Source: Prevotella sp. KH2C16 (GTDB taxonomy: Bacteria; Bacteroidota; Bacteroidia; Bacteroidales; Bacteroidaceae). From it: a stretch of DNA of 64,000 nucleotides. The position numbers were made by a program, and so were the translations under genes. The notes under the pieces are model-generated. The model was not told the DNA's origin, ran no database searches, and saw nothing but the letters and a program-made list of their open reading frames with translations. Where the stretch lies: NCBI RefSeq assembly GCF_900113305.1, contig NZ_FOOW01000006.1:105432-169431 (forward strand), written 5' to 3'. This document shows, in pieces, positions 35,992-44,131 of the stretch (positions within the stretch are counted from its first letter, which is position 1; every line of letters begins with the position of its first letter).

Positions 35992-37098
35992 CTACTCCTC
36001 ACTATAGTTATGATCGATGGCGATATCGAAGCTATAGTCGGGATAATCGGCTTTCAGCGACGCAACCAGCGAAGCGCACAACGCAGCGTCATCCTTCACT
36101 TCGTAGTCAGGCATGATGTCGAAGATGATCGCCTTTCCCGGCCGGTCCACGAAGAAGCCATGGGCGGAGCGGATGCCAGGATAGCCGAACACGCGCTTCA
36201 TCACATCGTGCTGTATCCGTGCTATGGTCGTGTCGCTCGTGTTGATGGCGTAGAAGCCCACGGTGGCGATGATGCCGAACCGGCTGTAGAGGCACTCCGA
36301 GATGCGGCGTCCCAAGAGGTGGATAGCTGATGCCGAGGTCGTATCAAGCACGCTCACATGGAGCGAGCCGATCATCGTGTCGGGGCCGTAGGTGTGGAGG
36401 ATAATGTCGAACACGCCGTTCACGCCCTCAAAGGCCATCACCTCCTCCTTGATCCGTCTCACCAGCTCGCCCGAGATGCGGCAGCCCAGCAACTCGTTGA
36501 CGGGCGACTTGAGCATGTCGACACCCGACTTGATGATGACCAGCGAGATGGCGGTGCCGAGGATGCCATCGATGGAAACATCCCATACAAGCATGATGAT
36601 GGCCGACACCAGCGTCGCCAGGGTGATGAGCGCGTCGAAGAGTGCATCGGCTCCGCTCGCCTTGAGGGCGTCGCTCTTCAGCTTCTGCCCCTGCATCTTG
36701 ACATAGCGACCCAGCACCAGCTTCACGACGATGGCCACCGAGACGACCACGAGCGTAAGCGTGGTGTAGTCGGGGTGCACGGGATGGAGCACTTTCTGCA
36801 GCGACTCCACCAGCGAGCTGATGCCCGCAGCAAGTACGATGACCGAGATGACGATGGCTGAGAAATACTCTACCCTGCCGTGACCGAAGGGATGCATGCG
36901 GTCGGCAGGTCGCTCGGAGAGCTTCGTGCCGAGGATGGTAATGCCCGACGAGAGCGCGTCGCTCAGGTTGTTCACGGCATCCATGATGATGGCTATCGAG
37001 CCTGCCACCGCGCCGACGACGGCCTTGAAGGCGGCCAGCAGCAGATTGGCGGCTATGCCGACGACGCTGGTGCGTATGATTTCGCGATTTCTCTCCAT
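35992..37098 (-). CDS. Cation diffusion facilitator (CDF) metal exporter
   Basis: 368 residues. Six membrane helices span about 10-200; the family motifs include MDAVNNLSDALSS in helix 2 and GADALFDALITLATL in helix 5, which carry the acidic metal ligands. The HPFGHGR signature occurs between helices 2 and 3. A cytoplasmic C-terminal dimerisation domain (~210-290) is followed by an extra ~75-residue ferredoxin-like end with DYPDYSFDIAID. It exports Zn2+, Fe2+ or Mn2+ in exchange for protons. It follows the MBL hydrolase gene by 11 bp, so the two are co-expressed. Confidence 0.92.
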   Translation of the reverse strand: MERNREIIRTSVVGIAANLLLAAFKAVVGAVAGSIAIIMDAVNNLSDALSSGITILGTKLSERPADRMHPFGHGRVEYFSAIVISVIVLAAGISSLVESLQKVLHPVHPDYTTLTLVVVSVAIVVKLVLGRYVKMQGQKLKSDALKASGADALFDALITLATLVSAIIMLVWDVSIDGILGTAISLVIIKSGVDMLKSPVNELLGCRISGELVRRIKEEVMAFEGVNGVFDIILHTYGPDTMIGSLHVSVLDTTSASAIHLLGRRISECLYSRFGIIATVGFYAINTSDTTIARIQHDVMKRVFGYPGIRSAHGFFVDRPGKAIIFDIMPDYEVKDDAALCASLVASLKADYPDYSFDIAIDHNYSEE

Positions 37099-37109
37099 GG
37101 CGTGTGTCC

Positions 37110-37859
37110 TTACAGCTTCATCACGCGCTTCATCTCGAGGTTCTCGTAGCCCTCGGGGCAGTGGGTGGAAAGATAGACGGTGGGATGGGTGCCGACGAAC
37201 TCCCTCACGCGATCGAGCGTCTGACGGGCGGCCTTGATGTCCTCGAAAACGATGCTGAGCTTATTGGCCTTCAGGGCTGCGTCGCAGTAGGTTACATCTC
37301 CGTGGATGAGATAGAACAGCCCGTCGGCCTCCACGATGACGATGCTGTTGCCCTTGGTGTGCCCCTTGGCCTCGACGAACCAGATGCCCTCGGTTACCTT
37401 CTGGGCGCGGGGGAAATTGTAGCAGGGGCCGTCGGCATAGGTCGCACGCACGATGTTCTCGCCCTCGAGTTTCATCGCATCGGCGTCCTCGGACGAGATG
37501 TAGACCTTGGCCTGCGGGAAATACTGCAGGGCGGCCGAGTGGTCGGGGTGCTTGTGGGTGATGAGAATCTTCGTTACCTGCCCGGGCTCGTAGCCCAGGG
37601 CGGCGAAGGCCTCCATGTAGTCGGCCATCTTCTCACCCATGTAGAGCGGCGCGCCCAGCTTCTTCTCGGGAGCCTTGAAGCCGTTCTGGAAGCCGGTGTC
37701 AACGAGTATCACCTCACTGCCGGTGTCGATGAGGAAGTTCTGCAGACTGCTGCGATAGATAATCTGCTCATCGAAATGCTCCTTGTCTTCTTCTCCGCCA
37801 AAGGCGAACGCCTGGTTCATGAACCCATGGTCGAACATGCGGATTGCCTTGATTTCCAT
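37110..37859 (-). CDS. MBL-fold metallo-hydrolase (lactonase-like)
   Basis: 249 residues. The metallo-beta-lactamase motif HxHxDH is present as THKHPDH near residue 118, with further ligands in AKGHTKGNS, HGDVTYCD and the late STHCPEG. The VDTGFQNGF strand and overall size match the N-acyl-homoserine-lactonase-like and glyoxalase-II-like branches. No signal peptide. Its neighbours OhrR, GPx and the CDF exporter suggest detoxification or metal/redox stress, but the substrate is unknown. It is preceded by a TACTTTTG box at 37945. Confidence 0.85.
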   Translation of the reverse strand: MEIKAIRMFDHGFMNQAFAFGGEEDKEHFDEQIIYRSSLQNFLIDTGSEVILVDTGFQNGFKAPEKKLGAPLYMGEKMADYMEAFAALGYEPGQVTKILITHKHPDHSAALQYFPQAKVYISSEDADAMKLEGENIVRATYADGPCYNFPRAQKVTEGIWFVEAKGHTKGNSIVIVEADGLFYLIHGDVTYCDAALKANKLSIVFEDIKAARQTLDRVREFVGTHPTVYLSTHCPEGYENLEMKRVMKL

Positions 37860-37944
37860 AATGCTGTTGTTTTTTAGAAAGTGTGAGGGTCAGCCACGCA
37901 GCCGTCTGGCGGCCTCCGGGCAGACCCTTTATAATATCCTTACG

Positions 37945-37952
37945 CAAAAGTA
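37945..37952 (-). promoter_or_regulatory. -7 box (TACTTTTG) for the MBL-CDF gene pair
   Basis: Full TAnnTTTG match on the minus strand, 86 bases before the ATG at 37859. Confidence 0.5.
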
Positions 37953-38057
37953 ATCATTTTCTGTCATAACAGCAAGCACATGACCTCAAAAATATTCAGG
38001 CCCGCCCTGTGCCGTCTGTTTTCTCCGTCATGTACCGGTCTTCAGCGGGCGGGACAC

Positions 38058-38522
38058 TTACTGGCCGTCAACCGCGCGGTCGCACACCGTCATCTTCGCG
38101 ATGAGCTCGTCGAGCAGGGGGACGAGTCCTGTAAGGGTTTCCGCGTCGAGGCCGCAGCCGGCGAGGTCGGTGCCCATGCATCCGGGAATCCTGGCCGCCT
38201 CGCGCTTCAGGCCCTTGCCCTTCTGGGTGAGGAACACGATTTGCTGCCGCTTGTCGGTGTCGCCGCAGCGACGAGCCACGAGGCCTTGATTCTCCATGCG
38301 CTTGATGAGCGGCGAGATGGTGTTGATGCCCAGCAGCAGCCGCTTGCCGATGTCATTGATAGGCAGTTCGTCTTTCTCCCAGAGTACGAGCAGCACGAGA
38401 TACTGCGTGTAGGTGATGCCCAGAGGCCGGAGATAGGGCTCATAGGCTTGGGTAATGAGACGGCTTGCCGTGTAGAGGCGAAAGCAGAGCTGCCGGTCGA
38501 GCTTCAGTTGATCGTATGCCAT
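38058..38522 (-). CDS. ohrR: OhrR-type MarR-family peroxide sensor/repressor
   Basis: 154 residues. The N-terminal stretch LDRQLCFRLYTASRLITQAY with YTQYLVLLVLWE closely matches OhrR proteins (LDNQLCFALY... in Xanthomonas). Cys13 sits exactly where the organic-hydroperoxide-sensing Cys lies. The winged HTH follows (INDIGKRLLLGINTISPLIKRMENQGLV, wing DTDKRQQIVFLT). OhrR dimers release DNA when this Cys is oxidised. The gene lies 54 bp after glutathione peroxidase on the same strand, so sensor and detoxifying enzyme are probably co-transcribed. No ohr gene is seen here. Confidence 0.85.
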   Translation of the reverse strand: MAYDQLKLDRQLCFRLYTASRLITQAYEPYLRPLGITYTQYLVLLVLWEKDELPINDIGKRLLLGINTISPLIKRMENQGLVARRCGDTDKRQQIVFLTQKGKGLKREAARIPGCMGTDLAGCGLDAETLTGLVPLLDELIAKMTVCDRAVDGQ

Positions 38523-38576
38523 GATGCCTGTCTTTTTTAGTGGTTAGTCAGCTTTGGCCTTGCCCTGACGCTTCCG

Positions 38577-39053
38577 TCAGAGCATGGCCTCTATGTCTTT
38601 CTCCAGACTCTTGGGCTCCGTGGTGGGGGCATAACGCTTGATTACGGTGCCGTCGCGCGACACGAGGAACTTGGTGAAGTTCCATTTGATGGCGTTGGTG
38701 AAGAGCCCTCCGGTCTGCTTGCGCAGGTAGCGGAAGACGGGGGCGGCATTGCGGCCGTTCACATCCACTTTCTTCATCATCTGGAAGGTTACTCCATAGT
38801 TAAGCTGGCAGAAGCCGCTTATCTCCTCGTCGGTGCCCGGGTCCTGGTGGGCAAACTGGTTGCAGGGGAACCCGATGACCACGAGACCGCGGTCCTTGTA
38901 TTTCTGGTTGAGTGCCTCCAACCCCTCAAACTGGGGCGTGAAGCCGCATTTGCTGGCCGTATTGACGATGAGCAGCACCTTGCCTTCAAATTGCTTGAAG
39001 TCTATCTCGCCGCCTTTGCTGGCGAGAGCCTTGAAATCATAAATTGTTGCCAT
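38577..39053 (-). CDS. gpx: Glutathione peroxidase family (thiol peroxidase)
   Basis: 158 residues, standard length. The peroxidatic Cys36 is in NTASKCGFTPQFEGLE; the family tetrad partners appear as the Gln in GFPCNQF and Trp/Asn in KWNFTKFL. Bacterial members usually use thioredoxin rather than glutathione; a resolving Cys could be the one in FPCNQF or SGFCQLNYG. No signal peptide. First gene ahead of ohrR; no clear TAnnTTTG box was found upstream. Confidence 0.93.
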   Translation of the reverse strand: MATIYDFKALASKGGEIDFKQFEGKVLLIVNTASKCGFTPQFEGLEALNQKYKDRGLVVIGFPCNQFAHQDPGTDEEISGFCQLNYGVTFQMMKKVDVNGRNAAPVFRYLRKQTGGLFTNAIKWNFTKFLVSRDGTVIKRYAPTTEPKSLEKDIEAML

Positions 39054-39247
39054 AACTTGTTTTTCCTCATCTCCTTTACCTCCTATACTTCAGAGCCTAT
39101 CAGCCCTATAAGCCCGAGGCCTACGAGGGTGGCGGTCATATATAAGAATGTCATTATTTCCATTATCCTGAATCTTCTGCTTTTATATTTATTAAAGCGT
39201 GGCTCCCGCCGTTGTATGGGAGGGGAGCCATGCGTCTGGAGGGGTTC

Positions 39248-39703
39248 TTAGAGTTGTCTGAGCAACCAGTTCTCGCGGCCGATGAGGTCTACCATCGCTA
39301 CCTGCTCCTGACTCCAGTAGAGGTCTTCCTCCTCGTCGGCCAAATAGCCCTTCATGATGTCGTAGGTGGTGGGATCGTCCTTCAGGCCTTCCATGCAACC
39401 GTAGAGCAGTTCCACGCCCTTCTCCTGGATTGCGAGGTCGGCCTTGATGTAGTCCACGGGGTCTTTCACGAGCTCACGGCCTTTCTGATCCTCAATCTTC
39501 ACCTCGCCGCCGAGGTCGTTGATGCGTTCAATGAACTTCTTCACCCAGCCCATTTCCTCGTCGTAGTGGCCGGTATACTTTTCTCCGAGCTTCTTGAAGC
39601 CCATGGCCTCGAAGTGCTTGCCTTGTACCAAATGGGCAAAGGCGCCGTTTGTCAAACCTGTGGTGAAAAACTGTAATGCTTCAATTGAATTCTTTGCGTT
39701 CAT
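39248..39703 (-). CDS. Ferritin-like (bacterioferritin/Dps-like) protein
   Basis: 151 residues, all helical, four-helix-bundle size. Iron-ligand pairs appear as HYDEEMGW near residue 46 and as YLADEEEDLYW near 119. Members of this group in Bacteroides act as iron-sequestering, oxidative-stress-induced mini-ferritins; which subgroup applies here is uncertain. Its promoter (39789) is covered by the first of three ATCG(N4)CGAT palindromes, so it is probably controlled by a redox-responsive repressor. Confidence 0.82.
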   Translation of the reverse strand: MNAKNSIEALQFFTTGLTNGAFAHLVQGKHFEAMGFKKLGEKYTGHYDEEMGWVKKFIERINDLGGEVKIEDQKGRELVKDPVDYIKADLAIQEKGVELLYGCMEGLKDDPTTYDIMKGYLADEEEDLYWSQEQVAMVDLIGRENWLLRQL

Positions 39704-39788
39704 AATCGTTCGTTTTATTTTTTGTTTAATTATTTGTCGTTATTTGTCCTTGTCGTGTGAAATCCGTTGCCGGTTTCTTTTGACAATG

Positions 39789-39818
39789 CAAAGATACAAC
39801 GATTATTTTATATCGCAA
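39789..39818 (-). promoter_or_regulatory. Promoter of the ferritin-like gene
   Basis: -7 box TATCTTTG (39789-39796 on the minus strand) and -33 TTG (39816-39818) are 19 bases apart. The TTG lies inside the palindrome at 39812-39823, so a bound repressor would block polymerase. Confidence 0.65.
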
Positions 39819-39910
39819 GCGATTCAATTAAAACCTTAACAAGCTTTAAGAAATATCGTGCACGATTGTTTTCTTTTAAACTTCCGTTAACATTATATCG
39901 TGCACGATAT
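39812..39910. promoter_or_regulatory. Operator array: three ATCG(N4)CGAT palindromes
   Basis: Sites: 39812-39823 (ATCGCAAGCGAT), 39855-39866 (ATCGTGCACGAT) and 39897-39908, extended to ATATCGTGCACGATAT (39895-39910). Centre spacings are 43 and 42 bp, four helical turns. The proximal site overlaps the -33 element. OhrR encoded 1.3 kb away is the best candidate binder, by inference. Confidence 0.7.
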
Positions 39911-39944
39911 GAAGAAAAGGGAGACTGACGACGGCTTCCCTGCC

Positions 39945-40958
39945 CTACGGGTTGGCCATGCGCCACGCACAGAGGTAGGCTGCGCGGGTGATGTCGGCCG
40001 TCTTCTCGTAGTTGATGAGCTGCGGCTCGTCGGTAGGCTGGTTGTAGTCGGGGTGGCCGTCGGTGTGATACCACACCACGGGCACGCCCTTGCGGGCGAA
40101 GGAACCGTTATCGCTGCCGCCCACGGGATAGTCCCAGGCTCGATAGTCGGGGTCGAGACGCAGACCGTATCGCTGCACATCGCTCCGCAGCCAGTCGGCA
40201 TACTCGGGATGGGCGGCGGTGTAGAAGTAGACCATGTAGGGCAGGTTGTCGGGCTTGTGGTTGCGCCCTATCATGTCGAAGTTGATGTATCCTTTCACCT
40301 TATCTATATAAGGGCAGGTCTCGGTGAAATAACGGGAGCCGAGCAGACCCTCCTCCTCGCCGTCCCAGAACGCAAAGACCACCGTGCGCACGGGCTTCGC
40401 ACCGCTCTCGGCAAAGGCCTTCATGATCTGGAGCACCGCACTCACGCCCGAGGCGTTGTCGTCGGCTCCGTTATAGATGGCGTCGCCCACAAGGTGGACA
40501 TTCATGCCCTCGTGGTCGAGGTGGGCGCCGATGACGACATATTCGTCGGTACGCTGCCCAGGTATCGCTCCCAAGATATTGCGCAGCCGAAGGCTCTGAT
40601 AGCGACTTTGCCTGATAAGGGCTACGCTGTCAACCTCCGCGAACCAGCGCGGACGACCGAGGGTGGCACGGCTCACGGCCTCAAATGTTTGACCATAATC
40701 TTCCAGCAGGGGCTGCACACCCTGTTCCCGGAGGCGCGAAATGATATACTCCGCCGCCAGCTGCGCCCCCTCCTCGCCTGCCTTGCGACCCTTGAGCAGG
40801 TCGCTGGCGAGGAAGTAAACATGCGCCCGGGCGGCCGCCGTGGTGATAGACTGCAGGCCTCGCTCACGGAGAGCGGCAGCCTGCTTCTGGGATTTCTGCG
40901 CCCACGCCCCACACGCGGCGAGGAGCAGGAGTGCCATCAGGATGAATTTTCTCTTCAT
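39945..40958 (-). CDS. Secreted M28-family aminopeptidase-like metallopeptidase
   Basis: 337 residues from the ATG at 40958, which starts a signal peptide (MKRKFILMALLLLAACGAWAQ); a Cys in the hydrophobic core leaves a lipoprotein possible but not typical. Zinc ligands of M28: His and Asp in IGAHLDHEG, Asp in NGADDNASGVSA, the Glu pair in WDGEEEGLLG, Asp in FDMIGR and a late His in WYHTDGHPDY. It trims N-terminal residues from peptides in the periplasm. A small unknown gene precedes it by 45 bp. Confidence 0.9.
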   Translation of the reverse strand: MKRKFILMALLLLAACGAWAQKSQKQAAALRERGLQSITTAAARAHVYFLASDLLKGRKAGEEGAQLAAEYIISRLREQGVQPLLEDYGQTFEAVSRATLGRPRWFAEVDSVALIRQSRYQSLRLRNILGAIPGQRTDEYVVIGAHLDHEGMNVHLVGDAIYNGADDNASGVSAVLQIMKAFAESGAKPVRTVVFAFWDGEEEGLLGSRYFTETCPYIDKVKGYINFDMIGRNHKPDNLPYMVYFYTAAHPEYADWLRSDVQRYGLRLDPDYRAWDYPVGGSDNGSFARKGVPVVWYHTDGHPDYNQPTDEPQLINYEKTADITRAAYLCAWRMANP

Positions 40959-41003
40959 GGGTTCATTTTCTTTCAGGGTGTGCGGGCGGCTCTGCACGGG
41001 GCG

Positions 41004-41423
41004 TCATACCACCGGGGCCGCCTCTTCGAGCGCCTTGCGGTAGCACTCACCATAAGGCAACCTGAGCTTGTCGGCCATTAGAGGGAAAGCCTCGAGAAAC
41101 GAGCAGTAGAGCCATGCGCCGAGGCGATAGCCGTCGAGGGTGCCCTCGCTGACCGACGGCAACCGGTAAGAGCCCTGCAGGTCAATGCCGCCTTGCGAGG
41201 CTGCCGTGGCCGTGAGGGCGATGCTGCGCACGCTGTCGGCATCCATGCGGCTGATCTGACGCAGCACGGCGGCCATCTCGGCAATCATGCGGTCGTCGTC
41301 AAACGGCGGCGTGGCGGGACTTGCCGTCTCCCTCACCTGCGTGATGCGCCCCGCCATCTCTTCCGCGCTGAAGAGCGAGAGGCTTGTGTCGGTCTTGGTT
41401 TTCCTTGTCTTTCGTCGTTGCAT
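41004..41423 (-). CDS. Small soluble protein of unknown function
   Basis: 139 residues with a basic N-terminus (MQRRKTRKTKT) and no signal peptide or membrane segment. It is mostly helical, with SAEEMAGRITQVRE and a C-terminal LRLPYGECYRKALEEA. It lies 45 bp before the M28 peptidase gene on the same strand. No family recognised. Confidence 0.6.
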   Translation of the reverse strand: MQRRKTRKTKTDTSLSLFSAEEMAGRITQVRETASPATPPFDDDRMIAEMAAVLRQISRMDADSVRSIALTATAASQGGIDLQGSYRLPSVSEGTLDGYRLGAWLYCSFLEAFPLMADKLRLPYGECYRKALEEAAPVV

Positions 41424-41483
41424 AGAGTATGCGATTGTTATATGATTGAAGCTGCCCGTCAGGCAGTCTATGGCTTCCCATGC

Positions 41484-41547
41484 GATTACACGCCGTGTGT
41501 AACATGATTACACGCCGTGTGTAACGGCATTACAAGCGGCGTGTAAC
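41484..41547. repeat. Palindrome array, family B: three 17-bp units at 22-bp period
   Basis: Units at 41486-41502, 41508-41524 (both TTACACGCCGTGTGTAA) and 41530-41546 (TTACAAGCGGCGTGTAA, inverted core). Spacers are five bases. It lies in the 288-bp gap between coaW and the 41423 gene. Further left in the gap (41580-41745) the sequence is purine/pyrimidine-rich with many CTCTCC/GGGAGAGG repeats. Confidence 0.85.
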
Positions 41548-41711
41548 AACAAGGTAAACTGCCATTGGCTCTTATTCTCTTATTCTAACCTCTCTCTAAC
41601 TCTCCCCCAAGGGGAGAGAACTCCCTCTCCTTGGGAGAGGAACGGGGAGAGGTTCCCCCCTACGGGAGGGGGTTAGGGGGAGGCCGGAGAGGCTCGGGGA
41701 GAGGTTTCCCC

Positions 41712-42563
41712 TTACATCCTCCCCTTTGGGGAGGCTTGGAGAGGTTTCACATAGCACAGTGCCGCCCCGATGGCGGTGCAGAACTCCGAGTACTTGGGAA
41801 TGACGAAGTGCACCTTGTAGAGCTTCTCCAGACCCGGGAACACCTCCTTGCACTGGGGCAGCAGCGTCAGGTTGCCTATGAGCACGAAGTCGCGTATGCC
41901 CGAGTTGAGCGACGCCAGGATGGTGCCCGAGCCGATGGTCTGCAGCACGGTGGTAATGATTCCCTTGGCGATGTCCTCACGCGAGGCGTTGCTCTTGGCA
42001 TTGCCGAAGAGCGAGGCCGTGGCGTGCTTGGGCAGTCCGGGCAGCGGATAGGGGCTGATGTCGCCTATCTGTACATCGATGTTGGCCAGGTCGCCCTGCA
42101 TGGCGAGCGAAGTGATAGTGCGCACATCGTCGGTCTTGAGCATGATGCGCGAGAGCCCCATGAGTGTTCCTCCGCCCACGCCGATGCCCCCGATGTGGCG
42201 GATGTCGTCGCCCTTGCACTGCACGAACGAAGTTCCCGTGCCCATGGAGACCACGATCATGTCGTCGAGGTCGGTCTCATAGCGCGCCCCCAGTCCGTCG
42301 GCCACGAACTCCTCGGCCTTGTCGGTGGGCAGTCCGTAGATGGGTTGGTCAATATATGCCGCCCCTACGCCCGTGATCATCACCCGCTCGATGTCGCTGA
42401 GCTGCAGCTTGTTGTCTATCAGATACTTGCCGAAAGCCCCGTAGAGCGAGGTTACGGGGTCGGTGGCCTTGATGCGGATGGGCGAGACGACGATGCCGTC
42501 TTCATTGATTCCCACGATCTTCGTGGTGCTGATGCCCACATCGATTCCTATTACGATTGCCAT
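41712..42563 (-). CDS. coaW: Type II pantothenate kinase
   Basis: 283 residues. It has the ASKHA-type phosphate loop GIDVGISTTKIVGI at the N-terminus, a glycine-rich VSMGTGTSFVQ motif near 107 and GGIGVGGGTLMGLSR, the pattern of the type II (fumble/CoaW) kinase found in Staphylococcus. It phosphorylates pantothenate in the first step of CoA synthesis. Many Bacteroidota carry the unrelated type III enzyme CoaX; whether this genome has both cannot be seen. It is divergent from murQ. Confidence 0.85.
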   Translation of the reverse strand: MAIVIGIDVGISTTKIVGINEDGIVVSPIRIKATDPVTSLYGAFGKYLIDNKLQLSDIERVMITGVGAAYIDQPIYGLPTDKAEEFVADGLGARYETDLDDMIVVSMGTGTSFVQCKGDDIRHIGGIGVGGGTLMGLSRIMLKTDDVRTITSLAMQGDLANIDVQIGDISPYPLPGLPKHATASLFGNAKSNASREDIAKGIITTVLQTIGSGTILASLNSGIRDFVLIGNLTLLPQCKEVFPGLEKLYKVHFVIPKYSEFCTAIGAALCYVKPLQASPKGRM

Positions 42564-42583
42564 GGCTTGTGGATTTTTGTCTG

Positions 42584-42591
42584 CAAATATA
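42584..42591 (-). promoter_or_regulatory. -7 box (TATATTTG) of coaW
   Basis: Full match, 21 bases before the ATG at 42563. A near match TAATTTCG (42636-42643) may serve murQ on the other strand. Confidence 0.55.
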
Positions 42592-42650
42592 ATAAAAAAT
42601 CATGGAGCGACGGCGGCAATCTGAGAATATTTTCGTAATTTCGCATCGAC

Positions 42651-43469
42651 ATGGACAAAAGAATCACAGAGCAGCCCTCCCGCTACGACCACCTGGAGCG
42701 CATGCCGGTGGGCGAGCTCATCGCGGACATCAACCGCGAGAACCGCGGCGTATCCGACGCCATAGATCGGGCGTTGCCTCAAATAGAACGCCTCATCACG
42801 GCTGTCGTGGAGAAACTGCGGGCGGGCGGAAGGCTCTTCTACTGCGGCTGCGGAACGGGCGGACGCCTCGCCATCCTCGACACCATCGAGGTGCAGAACA
42901 CCTATACCTCGCCGCCCGAGATGATACAGGCCGTGTTTCCCGGTGGCGTAGGCGACCTGCTGAACACCACGGAGTCGAAGGAAGACGACATCGACGGCGG
43001 ATGGCGGCAGTTACAGGAGCACGGCATCTCACGGCAGGACATCGTGGTGGGGTTCTCCGCCAGCGGCACCACTCCCTTCGTCCTGTCCACCCTGAGGCAC
43101 TGCCGCGCGGAAGGCATCACCACGGGCTCCATGGTCGGCAACCCCGATGCGCCTGTGTCCGAACAGTCAGACTATCCCGTCGTGGTGCTCACAGGGCCGG
43201 AGTTCGTTACCGGCTCCACCCGCATGAAGGGCGGCACGGCGCAGAAGATGGTGCTCGACATGATCAGCACCGCCTGCATGATACGCCTCGGACGGGTGGA
43301 AGGCAACCGCATGGTGAACGCCAAGGTCATCAACCGCAAGCTCCTCGACCGCGCCGTGCGCCTCTTCATGGAGCGCAACCCACAGTATACCGACCGCCGG
43401 GAGGCTGAAGCCCTCCTTAGGAAATACGGTAGCGTGAAAAAAGCTGAACAAACCATCAACAGACCATGA
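42651..43469 (+). CDS. murQ: N-acetylmuramic acid 6-phosphate etherase
   Basis: 272 residues. A SIS sugar-phosphate domain is visible: GGRLFYCGCGTGGRLAILD, VVGFSASGTTPFV, and TGSTRMKGGTAQKMVLDM, the family signature. The probable catalytic Glu is in NTTESKEDD. MurQ cleaves the lactyl ether of MurNAc-6-P to GlcNAc-6-P and D-lactate. That links AmpG import to sugar metabolism and, through the released D-lactate, loosely to lactate oxidation. First gene of a three-gene operon; its stop overlaps the next ATG by four bases. Confidence 0.95.
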   Translation: MDKRITEQPSRYDHLERMPVGELIADINRENRGVSDAIDRALPQIERLITAVVEKLRAGGRLFYCGCGTGGRLAILDTIEVQNTYTSPPEMIQAVFPGGVGDLLNTTESKEDDIDGGWRQLQEHGISRQDIVVGFSASGTTPFVLSTLRHCRAEGITTGSMVGNPDAPVSEQSDYPVVVLTGPEFVTGSTRMKGGTAQKMVLDMISTACMIRLGRVEGNRMVNAKVINRKLLDRAVRLFMERNPQYTDRREAEALLRKYGSVKKAEQTINRP

Positions 43470-44131
43470 ACATCATCGTATCACAGGAAATAGAGTCAGT
43501 ATGCCCCGGGTTCGTGGGTGCCTGCGTGGAAGTCAATGTCGTCAACACGCCCTATTCGGAGGGGCTGTGGCGGGAAATCGACGCGCTCGGCGCACACTAT
43601 CGCGACACCCTGAACACCGAGACGCTGAAAGAGATGCCCGCCATAGCCGCCACGCGCCGCGTCTACCGCGCCTGCGGCAAGGACCCCTCGCGCTACCGAC
43701 CCTCCGCAGAGGCCCTCATCCGCCGTATGCTGCAGGGCAAGCGGCTCTATCAGATAGACACGCTCGTAGATCTCGTCAACCTGGCGAGCATCCGCTTCGG
43801 CTACAGCATCGGGGGCTTCGACGCCGACAAGCTGGAGGGCGACACGCTCACCCTAGGCATCGGACGCGCCGGAGAGCCCTACGAGGGCATCGGACGGGGA
43901 CTGCTCAATATAGAGGGACTGCCCGTTTACCGCGACGCAAGCGGAGGCGTGGGCACTCCCACCTCGGACAACGAGCGCACGAAGATTGAACTGCAGACCA
44001 CCCGACTGCTCGCACTCGTCAACGGATACGACGGCCGGGAAGCCCAGGTGTGCGCCACGGCGGAATACATCCTGCAGCTGGCCGACAGCTATTGCGAGGG
44101 AACGGAAGGCAAATACTTTATATATAGGTAA
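43466..44131 (+). CDS. B3/B4 domain protein (PheT-like tRNA-binding module)
   Basis: 221 residues, a free-standing B3/B4 domain as in the phenylalanyl-tRNA synthetase beta subunit. Visible features are the VCPGFVGACVEV start, IAATRRVYRACGKDPSRYRPSAE, and LVDLVNLASIRFGYSIGGFDAD. Free B3/B4 proteins may act in tRNA quality control or deacylation; the role here is unproven. Overlaps murQ by four bases and abuts the DNA ligase gene with no gap. Confidence 0.88.
   Translation: MNIIVSQEIESVCPGFVGACVEVNVVNTPYSEGLWREIDALGAHYRDTLNTETLKEMPAIAATRRVYRACGKDPSRYRPSAEALIRRMLQGKRLYQIDTLVDLVNLASIRFGYSIGGFDADKLEGDTLTLGIGRAGEPYEGIGRGLLNIEGLPVYRDASGGVGTPTSDNERTKIELQTTRLLALVNGYDGREAQVCATAEYILQLADSYCEGTEGKYFIYR

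Noticed and set aside
41580..41745. Possible gene in the CTCTCC-rich stretch after coaW
   Set aside because: Short frames here are built of low-complexity purine/pyrimidine repeats without a start site or conserved motif.
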